64,000 nt of DNA from UBA5239 sp040394635 (lineage in GTDB: Bacteria; Verrucomicrobiota; Lentisphaeria; Victivallales; Victivallaceae), in assembly GCA_040394635.1 (NCBI GenBank), contig JBEBRW010000003.1, positions 85,638 through 149,637 on the forward strand, read 5' to 3'. Made by a program: the position numbers and the translations under genes. Of the stretch, positions 61,378 through 64,000 are shown in pieces (position 1 is the first letter of the stretch; the number at the start of each line of letters is the position of its first letter). The notes below the pieces were generated by a model, which had not been told where the DNA came from, did not search any database, and saw nothing but the letters and a program-made list of their open reading frames with translations.

Positions 61378-61430
61378 CCGGTTTTTCTTTTGTACAACAC
61401 AAACAATACCCGAAAAACCGGCACAGTCAA
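61378..61430 (-). promoter_or_regulatory. Promoter with long inverted repeat upstream of the GH106-like gene
   Basis: Minus strand: TTGACT (61430-61425), 16-base spacer, TATTGT (61408-61403). CCGGTTTTTC (61378-61387) and GAAAAACCGG (61412-61421) form a perfect 10-base inverted repeat that encloses the -10, a possible operator. Confidence 0.5.
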
Positions 61431-61445
61431 GCATTATTCGAATTT

Positions 61446-62201
61446 TTATCTGGCTTCGATCAAGTCATTCTCGGTGGCTGCGTCCCAGACGTTGGCGGTG
61501 GAGCTGGTACGGTAAATCAGGATGTAATTCACCGTCTCCACGTGCCCGTCGGCATATACGCTGTTCATTCCGCCCGAATGGGCCCTGTTTACACCAATGG
61601 ACGCATTATTGCTTGTCGTCCGGTGCGAATCCACGCCGTTGGCATCTATCGCATTCGCCACGGTCGGATTATTGGCGTAATATTTCCACTTGTCGCCCCA
61701 CAAAGTCGTCCTGGTGAGGTACCGGTTGGGCTGGGTGACTTTTTTCCACAGATAACGGCCGCTGGCGCCGTTCGGGTCCACATCGTTTTCGCCTGTTGTG
61801 CCGATATAATAATTATAACCGTAGCTCAGGTGGTTCGGTATCATGTTGTGGCTGATTCTCGGATTGGGGTCGCTGGGACAGATTAACTGCTTACTGTAAT
61901 TGTTGGAGCCTCTTTTTTCGGAAGAGACGATTTTGTCGGTGATCATGTGTTCGTGCCATTTCGCAGGTACATTGGTCCGGACGCCGCCGTTCCAGATGAC
62001 ATAGCCGAGGTTGTAATCATTGTGATCGAGGGTGTACTGGGCGGCGATCAGGCCAAGCTGCTTGAGGTTGTTCTTGCAATTGCTCGAGCGTGCCGATTCC
62101 CGGGCTTTTTCCAGTGCGGGCAGCAGCATGGCGGCGAGAATTGCGATGATCGCGATCACCACGAGGAGTTCGATGAGGGTAAAATTTTTCGTTTTATTCA
62201 T
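61446..62201 (-). CDS. Pseudopilin with H-X9-DG motif (locus F)
   Basis: A 251-residue protein starting at ATG 62201 (AGGAGGACCTGATT upstream). Leader MNKTKN, then FTLIELLVVIAIIAILAAM; Asn replaces Gly before Phe. C-terminal HSGGMNSVYADGHVETV is an exact H-X9-DG motif. It lies 17 bases downstream of the beta-helix gene, so here the pseudopilin is after, not before, the enzyme-like gene. Confidence 0.9.
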   Translation of the reverse strand: MNKTKNFTLIELLVVIAIIAILAAMLLPALEKARESARSSNCKNNLKQLGLIAAQYTLDHNDYNLGYVIWNGGVRTNVPAKWHEHMITDKIVSSEKRGSNNYSKQLICPSDPNPRISHNMIPNHLSYGYNYYIGTTGENDVDPNGASGRYLWKKVTQPNRYLTRTTLWGDKWKYYANNPTVANAIDANGVDSHRTTSNNASIGVNRAHSGGMNSVYADGHVETVNYILIYRTSSTANVWDAATENDLIEAR

Positions 62202-62218
62202 AATCAGGTCCTCCTGTT

Positions 62219-63937
62219 TTATTTTTTGCGCAACAAGGTTTCCGGCGAGAACCCGATGACCGGTACCAGTCCTTTGCCGAACTGGATGCCGCCGTCTTCG
62301 ACCATTCTCGTAACTTCCAGGCACCAGATTTCATCTTTTTCCGGAAACGAGCGGGTATATTTGAGGTATTTGGCCATCACTACATCCGAGAGCTCATGAA
62401 CCTGCTGATTCTGCGCGTTGAAGAGCCGGACCGACATCGGTTCGCCGGGCTGTCCGTTGATTTTGATCCATACTTCGGTCAATCCGGCGGGGACTTCGAA
62501 ATACAACCGGCCGTGTGAACCCAGAATCCCGAATTCTTCGGTGCTGAACCCTTGTCCCGGCAACTCGGAGTGAAGCGTGAGTACATTGCCCTTGGTATCG
62601 CCGTCGAACTGGTAAATACCGGCGGCCGGGGCGGTGAATTTGATTTCACCGGCGGCACTGTCGAGCTTATGGGTCAGGATGACTTTGCCATCCGGGGCGG
62701 TAACTTTGATTTCGCCGCTGCCGAGCGTACGTGCGCCGATCACTTTATTGGTCAGCTTAACTTTTACTTCTTCCCCCTCGCGGGCGAACTGCAGGAACTT
62801 GAATTTCATGCGGAGCTGGAAGAGCCCCTTCGGCGGGGCCGCTTTTTTCGTCCCGTCGGCGGTCAATGCGGAGATATCCAGTTTCGCCGGGACGAAGCCC
62901 TTGCCCAGTGAGCTGGGGTCAATCTTGTAGCCGGCACTCCAGCGATCCAGGTCAAATGCCCCGGCGGCAGTGATGATTTTGCCGGTAATCTTCGGCTGAT
63001 GTCCCGCCGAATCGAATTTGAATGGCGGATTGCCGGCGGCTCCCTCTATTTTGACATTGTCCAAAGCCATTTTTACCGGCGCGTCACATTCGGACATGAC
63101 CGACAGCGCGGCTTTTACGGTACAGTCTTTGAAGCTCAATTCCATGCCGTCATCGCGCTGATTCAGAACCGTCACTTTGCCGTCAAATTCACAATTCTCG
63201 AAGCGAATGAACCCGTCATATTGTTTTTTCTTGCTCGGCGCGATCAGGTTCAGGGTCATGGCGCCGGCATTGTTGCCTTTGACCCTGGCATTTCGCACGG
63301 TCACCGATACCGGCTTGGTCGTTTCGTCGAACTGACACAGGTAAAACAGAATGCCCAGCGACTTGTTGTCGTTGAATTCGCAATTGTCGACCACACAATT
63401 GATCAGGACCTCGTCCGGGCGGTTCGGCTCGAAGTCGATGCCGCAGAAGGGCGCCGTGCCGCTGGTTTCATTGAAAACCGAATCCTTGATCAACAAATTT
63501 TCGCAGCTGATCACACTGACGCCCTGCCGGTTATGATCGTAGGCCCTGATCTTGTCGATGACAACATCCTTGCAATAACGGAGGCCATCTTTTTTGACTC
63601 CGGTCCCGACGTAGATGCCGTCGCCGCCGCTCGACCTCAGGGTCAGGTTGCTGATTTTGACATTGGTGCAGCCGCGCAGGCTGATGGTATGGCGCCACTC
63701 CGAAAGCTGATATTTCTGCGCCGGGCCGAGGTAATCTTTTTTGTTCATTTCCAGGGTGACGTTCCCTTCGCCGCGGATCGTGATATCGGCAATATCGACC
63801 GCCTCGAATAAACAGTCATGAACGCTACGGAAAATTCCCCGCTTGGCCCGGATTGTCACCCCGTCGGCAAATACCAGCTCCTGATTGCCGCGCAGCTTGA
63901 TCGGTCCCACGATCCAGTCGCTGCCGGTATTGTCCAC
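62219..63937 (-). CDS. Right-handed parallel beta-helix protein (5' end doubtful)
   Basis: A frame of about 572 residues. The first 340 residues form repeating strands with Asn ladders (DITIRGEGNVTLEM, TNVKISNLTLRSSGGDGIYV, CENLLIKDSVFNETSG, VLINCVVDNCEFNDNKSLGI), typical of pectate lyase/polygalacturonase-like beta-helices. A beta-sandwich tail follows (about 380-572). GTG 63937 is the only start in frame: an in-frame TAG lies at 63983-63985 and no ribosome site is seen. Between that stop and the GTG the frame reads AFFSQNVEEPKKLTV, which looks like the end of a signal peptide. The true 5' end is therefore either disrupted by a frameshift (near the A7 run at 63970-63976) or outside the window. 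Probable polysaccharide-active protein of locus F. Confidence 0.65.
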   Translation of the reverse strand: MDNTGSDWIVGPIKLRGNQELVFADGVTIRAKRGIFRSVHDCLFEAVDIADITIRGEGNVTLEMNKKDYLGPAQKYQLSEWRHTISLRGCTNVKISNLTLRSSGGDGIYVGTGVKKDGLRYCKDVVIDKIRAYDHNRQGVSVISCENLLIKDSVFNETSGTAPFCGIDFEPNRPDEVLINCVVDNCEFNDNKSLGILFYLCQFDETTKPVSVTVRNARVKGNNAGAMTLNLIAPSKKKQYDGFIRFENCEFDGKVTVLNQRDDGMELSFKDCTVKAALSVMSECDAPVKMALDNVKIEGAAGNPPFKFDSAGHQPKITGKIITAAGAFDLDRWSAGYKIDPSSLGKGFVPAKLDISALTADGTKKAAPPKGLFQLRMKFKFLQFAREGEEVKVKLTNKVIGARTLGSGEIKVTAPDGKVILTHKLDSAAGEIKFTAPAAGIYQFDGDTKGNVLTLHSELPGQGFSTEEFGILGSHGRLYFEVPAGLTEVWIKINGQPGEPMSVRLFNAQNQQVHELSDVVMAKYLKYTRSFPEKDEIWCLEVTRMVEDGGIQFGKGLVPVIGFSPETLLRKK

Positions 63938-64000
63938 GGTCAGTTTTTTCGGTTCTTCTACGTTTTGTGAAAAAAACGCTGGCTAACCGGAACCCCTTCG

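Noticed and set aside
1..64000. CRISPR array, prophage, rRNA operon or replication origin
   Set aside because: I looked for regularly spaced repeats, phage structural genes, rRNA-like blocks and DnaA-box clusters and saw none.

Overview
The window looks like a piece of a Lentisphaerota (Victivallales-type) chromosome. The signs are six pseudopilins with the type-II N-terminus and the H-X9-DG motif, four large secreted DUF4838 proteins, many intracellular glycoside hydrolases, and an AraC, GntR or LacI regulator at most sugar loci. This phylum call rests on gene content only; no rRNA gene is present.

Positions 1-14.9 kb are mostly housekeeping. They hold the end of a metallo-hydrolase, an SPFH/GYF protein with a small membrane protein, a lipoprotein, and a plus-strand run (zinc-ribbon membrane protein, uppP, proC, a family 2 glycosyltransferase, a phosphoesterase-PHP fusion). 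A minus-strand run follows (PHP phosphoesterase, comEC, a family 4 glycosyltransferase, larE), then a histone-H1-like/DksA fusion, lspA, miaA and two identical tRNA-Glu genes. At 15.1-18.0 kb lies a tightly coupled three-gene operon: two paralogous exported Cys-rich proteins and a radical SAM/SPASM enzyme.

Positions 18-64 kb are accessory and modular. Six loci carry one pseudopilin each, usually directly after a sugar-type regulator and before a DUF4838 protein and/or glycoside hydrolase: A (18.1-24.2 kb, AraC), B (26.7-32.7 kb, GntR), C (32.7-40.1 kb, LacI), D (40.7-46.5 kb, LacI), E (52.5-56.6 kb, GntR), F (61.4-63.9 kb, no regulator inside the window). Between them are a NagB-like/PIG-L deacetylase pair, an AraC regulator, a TrkH-type K+ transporter, a BlaI/BlaR1 pair whose sensor carries an alpha/beta-hydrolase region, a phosphoesterase, an unrecognised exported protein and a GH106-like enzyme.

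The working picture is of an organism that takes up or senses many different glycans. Each locus has its own regulator and its own envelope pseudopilin, a secreted DUF4838 protein and enzymes that finish degradation inside the cell. Promoters are easy to read (TTGACA-16/17-TATAAT), and several regulator genes have palindromes or direct repeats suited to autoregulation. Degenerate intergenic repeats, one IS110-type remnant and one decayed gene mark the accessory half. The strongest candidates for something undescribed are the regulator-pseudopilin-CAZyme module and the twin exported protein/radical SAM operon.
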